Assembly: GCA_944989445.1 (NCBI GenBank)
Contig: CALYLW010000966.1
Location: 251,016 to 315,015 of the forward strand
Reading direction: 5' to 3'
Length of the DNA: 64,000 bases
Source of the DNA: Ampullaceana balthica
Lineage: Eukaryota; Mollusca; Gastropoda; Lymnaeidae
The notes beneath the pieces were generated by a model. It was given only the letters and a program-made list of their open reading frames with translations. It was not told the DNA's origin and searched no databases. Numbering within the stretch: the first letter of the stretch is position 1; each line of letters starts with the position of its first letter. Made by a program: the position numbers and the translations under genes. Shown here piece after piece: positions 10,185 to 21,428 of the stretch.

Positions 10185-11911
10185 CCAGCCTGGCTTTGGG
10201 TGGCTAACCAGTCTGGCTTTGGGTGGCTAACCAGCCTGGCTTTGGGTGGCTAACCAGTCTGGCTTTGGGTGGCTAACCAGCCTGGCTTTGGGTGGCTAAC
10301 CAGTCTGGCTTTGGGTGGCTAACCAGCCTGGCTTTGGGTGGCTAACCAGTCTGGCTTTGGGTGGCTAACCAGCCTGGCTTTGGGTGGCTAACCAGTCTGG
10401 CTTTGGGTGGCTAACCAGTCTGGCTTTGGGTGGCTAACCAGTCTGGCTTTGGGTGGCTAACAAGCCTGGCTTTGGGTGGCTAACCAGTCTGGCTTTGGGT
10501 GGCTAACCAGTCTGGCTTTGGGTGGCTAACCAGTCTGGCTTTGGGTGGCTAACCAGCCTGGCTTTGGGTGGCTAACCAGTCTGGCTTTGGGTGGCTAACC
10601 AGCCTGGCTTTGGGTGGCTAACCAGTCTGGCTTTGGGTGGCTAACCAGTCTGGCTTTGGGTGGCTAACCAGTCTGGCTTTGGGTGGCTAACCAGTCTGGC
10701 TTTGGGTGGCTAACCAGTCTGGCTTTGGGTGGCTAACCAGCCTGGCTTTGGGTGGCTAACCAGCCTGGCTTTGGGTGGCTAACCAGTCTGGCTTTGGGTG
10801 GCTAACCAGTCTGGCTTTGGGTGGCTAACCAGTCTGGCTTTGGATGGCTAACCAGTCTGGCTTTGGGTGGCTAACCAGCCTGGCTTTGGGTGGCTAACCA
10901 GTCTGGCTTTGGGTGGCTAACCAGCCTGGCTTTGGGTGGCTAACCAGCCTGGCTTTGGGTGGCTAACCAGTCTGGCTTTGGGTGGCTAACCAGTCTGGCT
11001 TTGGGTGGCTAACCAGCCTGGCTTTGGGTGGCTAACCAGTCTGGCTTTGGGTGGCTAACCAGTCTGGCTTTGGGTGGCTAACAAGCCTGGCTTTGGGTGG
11101 CTAACCAGTCTGGCTTTGGGTGGCTAACCAGCCTGGCTTTGGGTGGCTAACTAGTCTGGCTTTGGGTGGCTAACCAGCCTGGCTTTGGGTGGCTAACCAG
11201 TCTGGCTTTGGGTGGCTAACCAGTCTGGCTTTGGGTGGCTAACCAGTCTGGCTTTGGGTGGCTAACCAGTCTGGCTTTGGGTGGCTAACCAGCCTGGCTT
11301 TGGGTGGCTAACCAGTCTGGCTTTGGGTGGCTAACCAGCCTGGCTTTGGGTGGCTAACCAGCCTGGCTTTGGGTGGCTAACCAGTCTGGCTTTGGGTGGC
11401 TAACCAGTCTGGCTTTGGGTGGCTAACCAGTCTGGCTTTGGGTGGCTTACCAGTCTGGCTTTGGGTGGCTAACCAGCCTGGCTTTGGGTGGCTAACCAGT
11501 CTGGCTTTGGGTGGCTAACCAGCCTGGCTTTGGGTGGCTAACCAGCCTGGCTTTGGGTGGCTAACCAGTCTGGCTTTGGGTGGCTAACCAGTCTGGCTTT
11601 GGGTGGCTAACCAGCCTGGCTTTGGGTGGCTAACCAGTCTGGCTCTGGGTGGCTAACCAGTCTGGCTTTGGGTGGCTAACCAGCCTGGCTTTGGGTGGCT
11701 AACCAGCCTGGCTTTGGGTGGCTAACCAGTCTGGCTTTGGGTGGCTAACCAGCCTGGCTTTGGGTGGCTAACCAGTCTGGCTTTGGGTGGCTAACCAGTC
11801 TGGCTTTGGGTGGCTAACCAGCCTGGCTTTGGGTGGCTAACCAGTCTGGCTTTGGGTGGCTAACCAGTCTGGCTTTGGGTGGCTAACCAGTCTGGCTTTG
11901 GGTGGCTACCA
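10185..11911. repeat. Minisatellite, 23-bp period, about 75 copies
   Basis: 23-bp units contain CTGGCTTTGGGTGGCTAACC. A single C/T site (CAGCCTGG or CAGTCTGG) alternates along the array; other changes are rare (for example near 10460, 10843, 11090, 11450 and 11645). The array has a sharp left edge at 10185 and a degenerate last copy. No reading frame of interest. Confidence 0.98.
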
Positions 11912-13298
11912 ACCCTAGTAGACACTAGTAGACACTGGGATCCTGGACCGTTTTTGGCTGCGTCAAAAAAGATCTTTACTTAACAAAGACCAAAAGTTTC
12001 TTGCACGTGATACCAGTAGACTGATGAAATCTTGGAATACGCACATAAAATTTTTATTCTCATCCCCGAGGTTTTGGATTCAACTCACGGGAACTACAGA
12101 GAAATGAGACTACAGAGAAATGAGACTGTTACGGAAATGTAGGATGATAAATATAAGAGTGCAATTTTTCCTTTTGAACCTTATGCCAACCAAAAGTTGG
12201 CCCAACTATTGTCCCAACCGTACACATAGACATCTGGGACAAGGAAAACTTCACGAGAAATGGGAAACTGGTCAACATGAAAACTTACGTCAGAACTTCA
12301 CGGATCAAACTCCAACTGTTGGACCAGATATCAAGTATCCGTAACTTGTGCTTTGTATTTACGGAAGACATTAAGTTTCCATAACTTGTGTTTTATATGT
12401 ACTGCAGACGTCAAGTCGCTATAACGTGTTTGTTGTATGCCCTGCAGTATCTATTACTCGTGGTTTGTATGTACTGCAGACATCAAGTCTCTATAACTTG
12501 TGTTTTGTGTGTTCGGGTTTGTGACAAAGACTTGAAGTGGCCCACGCAGACAAAACATCCTTTAGGGCAACTTAAATTCAAGTTTCAAACACCAGATTTT
12601 GAAACAAACCCTCGGATTCTACTCGGAAAACGTTTTATCCCCACTTACACTCGTTAGTTGTGCAGTGTTTGTCAACTGGCATTTGAAGATGTTCAAAGAG
12701 TTGAGCACTTACAACATGTCAGGACAAGGGAACAAGCGTTTAATGACGCATCGCTGTCATTGGTTCGTCGGCCAGTGTCTCCACCCTACCCCACCCCAAA
12801 CCTTGGCTTGCTCCCCACCCCACAACACTTTATCATTGTGTTGTTGGAAGGATTCTCAAACCAGCCAGTTTGAATTTTGGATTTAATCATAATTTAATAG
12901 GATCCTGTGGCTTGGATGTTGGAGATATTGAACCCCTCCATCATGACATCATTGGCCAGAATGAACAATTGACCAAATGTTCCTCAATGAGAGAAACTCG
13001 TGTGGATGTCGTCATAGTCGGTGACGTAAGGCTTTGCCTTTAGTAATTGTGAGGATAGATTAAGAATATTCACAAAAGCCTTAATAAAAAAACACATGTA
13101 ACATTGTACTAAACCTGGCATCTTGCACATTGAACTACAATTGACGTCATGTATATTGAGTGTAGCATCGAATTTGTGGGCCGGATGTTGCCCGCGGGCC
13201 AACAATTTCCTCAAACTTTTGTTATGAACGCATGCTCATCTAACGGAGTGCAACGGAGTTTGTCATTTTAATAGATAGATATTCAGTTATTTCATTAC
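11912..13298. other. Unassigned stretch with decayed repeats
   Basis: No gene recognised. Between about 12340 and 12510 there are four poorly conserved copies of a roughly 42-bp unit around TAACTTGTGTTTTGTATGTA and CTGCAGAC. Around 13160-13216, minus strand, TTTGAGG...GGCCCGCGGGC...CCGGCCC resembles the inner part of hAT MITEs and is probably a relic. Several short plus-strand frames at 12120-12886 overlap each other and show no domain. Confidence 0.5.
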
Positions 13299-14505
13299 AC
13301 AAGTATTTCAAGGTCAGAAGTAAAGTATTTCATGGTCATAAGTCAAGTATTTCATGGTCATAAGTCAAGTATTTCAAGGTCATAAGTCAAGTATTTCATG
13401 GTCATAAGTCAAGTATTTTATCTTCAGAAGTCTAGTTTTTTATAGTCATAAGTCAAATACTTCATGGTCATAATTCAAGTATTTCATGAACATAAGTCAA
13501 GTATTAAATGTTCATAAGTCAAGTATTTCATGTTCATAAGTCAAGTATTTCATGTTCATAAGTCAAGTATTTCATTGTCATGGGTCAAGTATTTCATGGT
13601 CATGTTTCAAGTATTTCATGGTCATAAGTCAAGTTTTTCATTGTCATAAGTCAAGTATTTCTTCTTCAGAAGTCTAGTATTTCATGGTCATAAATCAATT
13701 ATTTCATTATAATAAGTCAATTATTTCATTATCATAAGTCCAGTATTTCATGGTCATAAGTCAAGTATTTCACGATCATAAGTCAAGTATTTCATGGCCA
13801 TAAGTCAAGTATTTCATGGTCATAAGTCAAGTATTTCATGGTCATAAGTCAAATATTTCATGGTTATAAGTCAAGTATTTCAAGGTCATAAGTCAAGTAT
13901 TTCATGGGCATAATTCAAGTATTTTATGGTCATAAGTCAAGTATTTCATGGTCATAAGTCAAATATTTCATGGCCATAAGTCAAGTATTTCATGGTTATA
14001 AATCAAGTATTCATGGTTATAAGTCAAGTATTTCAAGGTCATAAGTCAAGTATTTCACGATCATAAGTCAAGTGTTTCATGGTCATAAGTCAAATATTTC
14101 ATGGCCATAAGTCAAGTATTTCATGGTTATAAATCAATTTTTCATGGTTATAAGTCAAGTATTTCATGTTCATAAGTCAAGTATTTCATGTTCATAAGTC
14201 AAGTATTTCATGTTCATAAGTCAAGTATTTCATGTTCATAAGTCAAGTATTTCATTGTCATGGGTCAAGTATTTCATGTATTTCATGATCATAAGTCAAG
14301 TGTTTCATTGTCATAAGTCAAGTATTTCATCTTCAGAAGTCAAGTATTTCATGGTCATAAGTCAAGTATTTCACGGTCATAAGTCAAGTATTTCACGGAC
14401 ATAAGTCAAGTATTTCATGGTCATAAGTCAAGTATTTCACGGTAACAAGTCAAGTATTTCGTGGTCATAAGTCAATTATTTCACGTTCATAAGTCAAGTA
14501 TTTCT
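13299..14505. repeat. Old minisatellite, 22-bp period, about 55 copies
   Basis: 22-bp units contain CATAAGTCAAGTATTTCATG. Copies differ at many positions and lengths vary, so the array is much older or less homogenised than its neighbours. Blocks such as the one near 13960-14030 recur near 14080-14150, indicating later duplication of multi-unit segments. Confidence 0.95.
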
Positions 14506-15700
14506 TACCGAGACGAGGCTGGGCATGTCACGTGATACATATATCATTTGTGCCTTGTAAACTTAAGATTGCTCTAGAAGTGACGGATCTAAGAAATAAC
14601 CTAATCTCCTTGCTTCCATTGCGTTTGATGAATCTCTTGTGTGTGTGTGGAGGGGGGCGGGAGAGGGGGTTGTTGGGGTCAGCCAGGTCTGAATGACAGA
14701 CTCAGTAGGTCACAGAGTGGACCAGTTGGGCGGTGGGGGCAAAGTTAAGAATGAAAGAACAACATCCCAGCCAAGTGGTCCAGCCATTCAGTCGACCACT
14801 TCATGTGCCGCTGCACGAGGATGTTGTGAGGGCACTGACAATTAACTCGTCGGGTTTCACTTTATAATTAACCAATCGACAGCTCGGAAACTTCGTGTGT
14901 TGCAACATAGTGGTGAGGGGAGGGGTGGTTGGTAACGGTTGTCTACACTTGGTGATTCATTGTGTCACGAGTGAAGCTGTTTTTAGATCTAAACAAGTCC
15001 TGCCCCGTTTTTTTTAAAATTAAAAAACTTTGTCCACGTTCAGTAGGCTTCAAAATAATATGTATATGTGTATATTTATTTATTTATGTGATGTGCGATC
15101 CAATCAAAGATGAATCCTTGTTCAAAAATTCAATAACTTTCGAATGGTCTAACAAATAACATTATCTATCCATCTATCTAATTCGCCAGAATTAGGACAA
15201 GCACAAGACGACGCGAGCAACAAGCATGACGATTGACCCTCGCTAGAGTGGTGCTTGGGGGGGGGCGGTATTTCAACCGCAGTGCGCATGTCTCGAGACA
15301 AACAATGCGTGTTGGGTTCACCCGCGTTGTTCTCATTTCTTGGTGGTGCTGTTTGCATCCGTTCTTTCCATCCTTTCTTTGCACCATCTAAGAGTAAGTC
15401 TGCGGCGTATGGTACGCCTCGAGTAGTATCTAGTTAACACTATTTAGTAGCTACCAGAAACTGGCGCAACGAACGCTCTTTATCGCGCTCAAGCAGCAAT
15501 TTATCAACTTTCCACTCATTTTATCAATATAGTTAAACATTTATGCACAATTAAATAAATATACATGTATTTATGTAACAGAACAAAGACACTATCAAAT
15601 AAAATGTAAAAGGCATTAAATAAAATTAATAACTAATTATAACAATAATTAAAAATTGAGGTTACAATTCATTGTCTAAAATTGAACCAAAAAAAAACAA
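14506..15700. other. Non-repetitive stretch, possible conserved non-coding DNA
   Basis: No gene recognised. At 14790-14910 there is balanced, complex sequence with AT-rich words such as CAATTAA and TATAATTAACC, of the kind bound by homeodomain proteins. A GATA/TCTA-type microsatellite lies at 15163-15181. A G-run is at 15257-15266. The overlapping frames at 15149-15437 on both strands show no domain. Confidence 0.4.
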
Positions 15701-16224
15701 CAAAAAAAAGTTTTTGACTATAAATCCTTTATGTACGAGACATAACTAAAATAATGTTCATTATAATACGCAGCGCAAGACAATCCAAAAATACAAAATT
15801 GTAGTTATTTGTCGTAAAACATGTTTACTATAATGCGCACCGATCAGGAGTAAACAATATAATATTTACGCTCAATTATCGCAGACTGCCTAACGCTAAG
15901 GGACATCACTGTGCTTATTGTAAAATTGAAAATATAGACTTAAAAATCATAATCATTTTGGTTTCCAGATTAACATTAGCCAAACAACGCACGAACCTAT
16001 GACGTCAGCATTTGTGTTGTAAACAGGGGTGACTGACTCAGAGATATATTTTTTGGTGCAGTAATTTGGTTCGCTGCTTTCTAAAAGTAGTTTAAAAATC
16101 GTGTGGGGATTAGCACTGTAAAAAAATATTATATAAATACTTTGTGTACATTTCAGGAGTATTTCGTATTTATCATACGAAGGAAGGATAAGTTATTTGG
16201 GCATTTGACAACAACAAAAAAAGT

Positions 16225-16245
16225 GGGCGCCGTAGGCACCCCTAT
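16225..16245 (+). mobile_element. Decayed Helitron-like 3' end
   Basis: GGGCGCC, GTA, GGCACCC forms a hairpin with one mismatch, directly followed by CTAT then T. It matches the layout of the better preserved end at 16728-16756, but CTAG is mutated and the spacer is missing. Confidence 0.35.
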
Positions 16246-16369
16246 TATAAATTACTTTGTGTACATTTCAGGAAGTTTAATATTTACGTATTTATCAAAC
16301 AAGGACAAGTTAGTTGGGCTTTTGAAAAAGGTGGGCGCCGCAGGTGCCCTAAAAAAGTGGGCGCCGCAG

Positions 16370-16396
16370 GCGCCACGGTGGCGCAGCACAACCTAG
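16370..16396 (+). mobile_element. Helitron-like 3' end (hairpin + CTAG)
   Basis: GCGCCA, loop CGG, TGGCGC forms a 6-bp stem at 16370-16384. After 8 bases comes CTAG (16393-16396) followed by T. A short GC-rich hairpin a few bases before a terminal CTRR, with insertion at A/T, is the hallmark of Helitron 3' ends. Confidence 0.6.
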
Positions 16397-16727
16397 TAAT
16401 ATAAACAATATAATAGCCCAAGTCACAGGAAGGATCCCGTAGCGCTATGACGTCATTTTTTGAGCTTATATTTAAGTATATATACAAGGCGCGCATCAGG
16501 AGGTGTGCAAAATAATTATACATTAAAACATTCTGGCCGTAAAAAAGTATTATATGACGTCATTGTTTTAGCTTATATTTTAATTTTGGAAAAGAGAGCG
16601 ATGTAAAAAGAGGATTTGAGGATTTATAATTATAAAATACTTTGTGTACATTTCAGGAAGTTTAATATTTCGTATTTATCAAACAAGGATAAGTTACTTG
16701 GGCTTTTGACAAACAAACAAAAAAAGT

Positions 16728-16756
16728 GGGCGCCGTAGGCGCCCTACAGCCCCTAG
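16728..16756 (+). mobile_element. Helitron-like 3' end (hairpin + CTAG)
   Basis: GGGCGCC, loop GTA, GGCGCCC forms a perfect 7-bp stem (16728-16744). It is followed by 8 bases and CTAG (16753-16756), then T. This is the best preserved of the three ends in this cluster. Confidence 0.65.
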
Positions 16757-17290
16757 TATGTTTATAAAAAGTATTGTCAATAAAATACGCACCTTATTGC
16801 GCGACATGAAAGTTTGTTCAATATAATAAGCACCGCGACACTATAGTTAAAAAATTGAACATGATACATAGAGATAAATAAAATAATCCAAAATTTCAAT
16901 AGTTTAATTACGGTACATACGATCGATCTTAAATTTTAATACATCATTTTTGTCATCGGCACGAGTCTGCCAGCAAAGTTTCAGATCGCAAGCTTACGAG
17001 AAAGTGGGTTAAAAATCGATCCAAAGTTTTTTCGGAACCGCCCGCCCGCCTGCCTGCCTCAAGCAAGCAGACACCACGAGTTAATACAAAGGATTTTAAA
17101 ATGTGATGGATTATCTCTTTTCAAGTATAATTTTTGTCTCCCTGGAAATTATTTTCTTTATTTTTATTTTAAACTATTTTTTTAAACTTAAAATATCTTA
17201 TATACTGGTGTCATAGAGGCATTCAGTATTTGACTGGGTTGAGACCTGTTGTTCAATTGTTGTCTTCCACTATGTATGAATGGTCTGTCT

Positions 17291-18403
17291 ATGATAGCAG
17301 GGACCACAGTGATAGCTGGGACCACAGTGATAGCTGTGAACACAGGGATAGCTGGGACCACAGTGATAGCTGGGATCACAGTGATAGCAGGGACAACAGT
17401 GATAGCTGGGACCACAGTGATAGCTAGGGACCACAGTGATAGCAGGGACCACAGTGATAGCTGGGACCACAGTGATAGTAGGGACCACAGTGATAGCTGG
17501 GACCACAGTGATAGCTGGGACCACAGTGATAGCAGGGACGACAGTGATAGCTGGGACCACAGTGATAGCAGGGACCACAGTGATAGCTGGGACCACAGTG
17601 ATAGTAGGGACCACAGTGATAGAAGGGCCACAGAGATAGCTGGGACCACAGTGATAGCAGGGACCACAGTGATAGCAGGGACCACAGTGATAGCAGGGAC
17701 CACAGTGATAGCAGGGACCACAGTGATAGCAGGGACCACTGTGATAGCAGGGACCACAGTGATAGCAGGGACCACAGTGATAGCAGGGACCACAGTGATA
17801 GCAGGGACCACAGTGATAGCAGGGACCACTGTGATAGCAGGGACCACAGTGATAGCAGGGACCACAGTGATAGCAGGGACCACAGTGATAGCAGGGACCA
17901 CAGTGATAGCAGGGACCACAGTGATAGCATGGGACCACAGTGATAGTAGGGACGACAGTGATAGTAGGGACCACAGTGATAGCAGGGACCACAGTGATAG
18001 CAGGGACCACAGTGATAGCAGGGACCACAGTGATAGCAGGGACCACAGTGATAGCAGGGACCACAGTGATAGCAGGGACCACAGTGATAGCATGGGACGA
18101 CAGTGATAGCAGGGACCACAGTGATAGCAGGGACCACAGTGATAGCATGGGACGACAGTGATAGCAGGGACCACAGTGATAGCAGGGACCACAGTGATAG
18201 CATGGGACCACAGTGATAGCAGGGACCACAGTGATAGCAGGGACCACAGTGATAGCATGGGACCACAGTGATAGCAGGGACCACAGTGATAGCAGGGACC
18301 ACAGTGACAGCATGGGACGACAGTGATAGTAGGGACGACAGTGATAGTAGGGACGACAGTGATAGTAGGGACGACAGTGATAGTAGGGACGACAGTGGTA
18401 GGG
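17291..18403. repeat. Minisatellite, 18-bp period, about 62 copies
   Basis: 18-bp units are GTGATAGCAGGGACCACA, with variants GCTGGG (left part), GTAGGG (right edge), GACGACA, and a 19-bp form with CATGGG that shifts frame. The 19-bp form recurs near the right side every two to three units, a small higher-order pattern. All long frames over it on both strands (up to 431 residues) come from the 18-bp period. Confidence 0.97.
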
Positions 18404-19054
18404 AGAGCCACGATGAGGTACTGGGGACCTGTCCAGCTGATTGCCTTACACACGAACATATAGCCACCTACCTGTAACGTCAAGGAATAATGATTTAAAA
18501 CAATACAAAAGTAATAGAACTTTGAAATATCCTATTGCCAATGAAGATAAATTTGTAAACACGAGTCGAAACCAAGTAATTTTTGTGTTTTAATGAATAT
18601 GTAAACATAAACATACATGCCCTCGCTATGCCCTACTGATGGGCCAATTGATTGCCTACATCTCTTTAATGAACTGACCAATGGGATTTGAGTTGATCGA
18701 GTCTCGTGATTCTTGAGGAGGCAATGTTTTGTGAACACATGTTAGAGATGGCAGCAAGAAATCATGGTCACTCTCTCTCTATATATATATATGTTAGGAG
18801 ATAACACCAATGTTACATTTAAGCTGCGCGGCTGTGTGGCCGCAAAGACATCTGACTTTCGCCGTTCAGCAGTTTAGATTTACCGCACAGCAAATGTTAA
18901 TAATATATAGGTTTGTGGGGTGTAAAATTTTGTATTACAAATAAATGCTGCTCAGCTTTGCACACGAGAGTTTTTAGTTTGCACTCGGACCAAAGAATAT
19001 TAGAGGGAATATTGGATGCCACTCGTTTGGTGACATTTACCCAAACATTCAGCG
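18404..19054. other. Unassigned stretch, including a relic shared with 26.8 kb
   Basis: No gene recognised. At 18781-18792 there is a short (AT)n run. The segment 18814-18896 (TTAAGCTGCGCGGC...CAGCAGTTTA) is related to 26789-26869; both look like relics of one dispersed element. Confidence 0.5.
18814..18896. mobile_element. Dispersed repeat relic, copy 1
   Basis: It shares, in the same order, an AAGCTGCGCGGC-like word, a CATCTGAC-like word, CGCC..TCAGCAGTTTA and ACCGCACAG with 26789-26869. The words fit the inner end of hAT-type MITEs starting CAGTGTTCCCT, but I cannot see a terminal repeat, so the class is inferred. Confidence 0.5.
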
Positions 19055-19523
19055 TAGAGATTGGGTTTCTTGTAAGATGGTGTTCCACACAGAGTTGGGG
19101 TTTCTTGTAAGATGGTGTTCCACACAGAGTTGGGGTTTCTTGTAAGATGGTGTTCCACACACAGTTGGGGTTTCTTGTAAGATGGTGTTCCACACACAGA
19201 TGGGGTTTCTTGTAAGATGGTGTTCCACACACAGATGGGGTTTCTTGTAAGATGGTGTTCCACACACAGATGGGGTTTCTTGTAAGATGGTGTTCCACAC
19301 AGAGGTGGGGTTTCTTGTAAGATGGTGTTCCACACAGAGGTGGGGTTTCTTGTAAGATGGTGTTCCACACAGAGGTGGGGTTTCTTGTAAGATGGTGTTC
19401 CACACAGAGGTGGGGTTTCTTGTAAGATGGTGTTCCACACAGAGTTGGGGTTTCTTGTAAGATGGTGTTCCACACAGAGTTGGGGTTTCTTGTAAGATGG
19501 TGTTCCACACAGAGTGGGGTTTC
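19055..19523. repeat. Minisatellite, 35-bp period, about 13 copies
   Basis: 35-bp units contain TTTCTTGTAAGATGGTGTTC and CCACACAGAG. A few bases after the CACAC vary in a block-like way: GAGTTGGGG at both edges, CAGATGGGG and GAGGTGGGG in the middle. Because 35 is not a multiple of 3, three minus-strand frames stay open and give the same rotating peptide (for example ETPTLCGTPSYKKP). Confidence 0.97.
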
Positions 19524-19892
19524 ACGGAGCAAAGTTGAACGCTGACAGCCACTCGTGCTGTTGACATGTGTGGCGATTTCGGCTACCCGAGGCTGGCACG
19601 AGGGCTCTCAAATACCCCCCCCCCTCGCTGCAACCTCCCCTTCTGACATGCACATAGAGACACACAGCCACTCACTCACAACCCACTCAGCCACCTCCAC
19701 ACATCCACTCAAACACTGACATCCAAACACCTAAGTGATCACTCTCATTCACGTGACAGTTTAGTGGAGACCAGGTCATTGTGACCTAGTCTTATTAGCG
19801 ATGAACTGTGACAAGATGTTCAGAAGACCTGGGTCATCATGATATAGGTTGGATAAAATAAACCTCCTGTTGGGGTGACTTGAGGATATCAG
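19524..19892. other. Unassigned spacer
   Basis: No gene recognised. A C-run lies at about 19614-19624, and CACTCA-rich sequence at 19660-19720. Confidence 0.4.
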
Positions 19893-20708
19893 GTCATAGA
19901 TTGGGATGTTTTAGATGTCATAGTTTGTCATGTTTAAGTTGTCATAGGTTGTCATGTTTTAGATGTCATAGGTTCGGATGTTTTAGATGTCATAGGTTGG
20001 GATGTTTTAGATGTCATAGGTTGGGATGTTTTATATGTCATAGGTTGTGATGTTTTAGATGTCATAGGTTGGGATGTTTTAGATGTCATAGGTTGTGATG
20101 TTTTAGGTGTCATAGGTTGCGATATTTAGATGTCATAGGTTGGGATGTTTTAGATGTCATAGGTTGAGTCATTTTTTAGAAACCATAGATTGGGATGTTT
20201 TAGAAGTCATAGGTTGTCATGTTTTAGATGTCATAGGTTGGGATGTTTTAGATGTCATAGGTTGAGTCATTTTTTAGAAACCATAGATTGGGATGTTTTA
20301 GAAGTCATAGGTTGTCATGTTTTAGATGTCATAGGTTGTCATGTTTTAGATGTCATAGGTTCGGATGTTTTAGATGTCATAGGTTGGGATGTTTTAGATG
20401 TCATAGGTTGAGATGTTTTAGGTATCATAGGTTGGGATGTTTTAGATGTTATAGGTTGGGATGTTTTAGATGTCATAGGTTGAGATGTTTTAGGTGTCAT
20501 AGGTTGAGATGTTTTAGGTGTCATAGGTTGAGATGTTTTAGGTGTCATAGGTTTAGATGTTTTAGATATCATAGGTTTGGGATGTTTTAGATGTCATAGG
20601 TTGGGATGTTTTAGATGTCATAGGTTGAGATGTTTTAGGTGTCATAGGTTGAGATGTTTTAGGTGTCATAGGTTGGGATGTTTTAGATGTCATAGGTTGA
20701 GATGTTTA
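19893..20708. repeat. Minisatellite, 24-bp period, about 34 copies
   Basis: 24-bp units contain ATAGGTTGGGATGTTTTAGA. A variant block with GAGTCATTTTTTAGAAACC occurs twice (about 20163 and 20262), so a roughly 100-bp segment has been duplicated within the array. Reading frames over it are by-products. Confidence 0.96.
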
Positions 20709-20829
20709 AATCATGGGAGTTTCGCTGATGTTTAAGACACATTGTGTTGTGTTTCTAAGTGTTGTGTTCAGACAGGGTGTCACATTCAAGATTCTTCTAT
20801 AGCAAAGATTTGACTTGTTGTTAACTGGT

Positions 20830-21275
20830 GTCACCACTCTAGCTACAGTGACGTCATTAGTCATGTGTCAGTCTACTCACCCAGTCGTCAGCTACGCTCT
20901 TCTGCAGACACACGTATTCTATGTGTTCCTAAGATACGAACTAAAACTTTTGGCGAAAGGTCATTCTCTTTTTATGCAGCCAAACAATGGAATTCTCTAC
21001 CATTACACATCCGTAGTATTCCAACTACCAATTCATTCAAGACTGCACTTGAGACCCATCTTTTCAAAATGTATTTACAAAATTAATGAAACAACATTTG
21101 TTTTATGACTAGCGTAGCTTATGTGTAATGTACTGTCCTTTATGTTGTTCTTATGGTATGAATGGTTATTTTAATTATTATATGTATGTTATGATCTCCA
21201 TGTAAAGGGCTGTGAGCCCGGTTCCTTGCTGGGATACACCGCTATATAAATTATCAATTATTATTATTATTATTA
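20830..21275 (+). mobile_element. Non-LTR retrotransposon (LINE) 3' end, 5' truncated
   Basis: A reading frame ending at 21086 is followed by about 170 bp of 3' UTR and a tail at 21241-21275 that ends in TTATTATTATTATTATTA, the kind of short-repeat tail seen in CR1/L2/Rex-type elements. The GGGATACACCGCTATATAAAT sequence just before the tail fits such an end. The element is severely truncated at its 5' side, as is typical for LINE insertions. A TSD is not obvious. Confidence 0.8.
20841..21086 (+). pseudogene. C-terminal fragment of LINE reverse transcriptase protein
   Basis: About 82 codons remain, containing VYSPSRQLRSSADTRIL, then FGERSFSFYAAKQWNSLP and SFKTALETHLF near the end. This is the well-known C-terminal tail of CR1/L2/Rex-like LINE ORF2 proteins (pattern RxLRSSxDxRxLxVPxxRTKTFGxRSFSxxAPxxWNSLP). 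There are no stops in the fragment, so the insertion is fairly young or lucky. The reverse transcriptase core itself is absent. The open upstream part in another frame (from 20815) is not related. Element family is inferred from the motif only. Confidence 0.8.
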
Positions 21276-21428
21276 ATCTTGATAGTATGTTGCCCTCTAT
21301 CACTACACTAGATATTGTGTCGCAAAAAATCGCTATTCTAGATATTGTGTTGTCATATTTCACTACTCTATAAGGTAATTTGACTTACTATGCAACTATC
21401 ACTATTGTGATGTAATCTGTCTCTAGTA

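Larger units (their letters stand above)
15701..17110. mobile_element. Cluster of Helitron-like fragments
   Basis: This stretch is built from pieces of one or a few related repeat families. The word ACTTTGTGTACATTTCAG followed by a TTTAATATTT...TATTTATCAAAC block occurs at about 16138, 16253 and 16640, and again at 58795. The piece around 15710-15775 (TTTTTGAC, then CTTTATGTACGAGACATAAC) recurs at 60965-61040. The piece at 16800-17095 (TTTAATTACGGTACATACGA) recurs at 61095-61260. Hairpins followed by CTAG mark probable Helitron ends. Exact element limits cannot be set without a library search. Confidence 0.6.

Noticed and set aside
17188..18483. 431-residue minus-strand frame rich in AITVVP and CYHCGP
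   Set aside because: By-product of the 18-bp minisatellite; several frames on both strands are open over the same stretch.
20815..21108. 97-residue plus-strand frame overlapping the LINE fragment
   Set aside because: It is another frame of the same DNA; the LINE C-terminal motif is in the frame ending at 21086.
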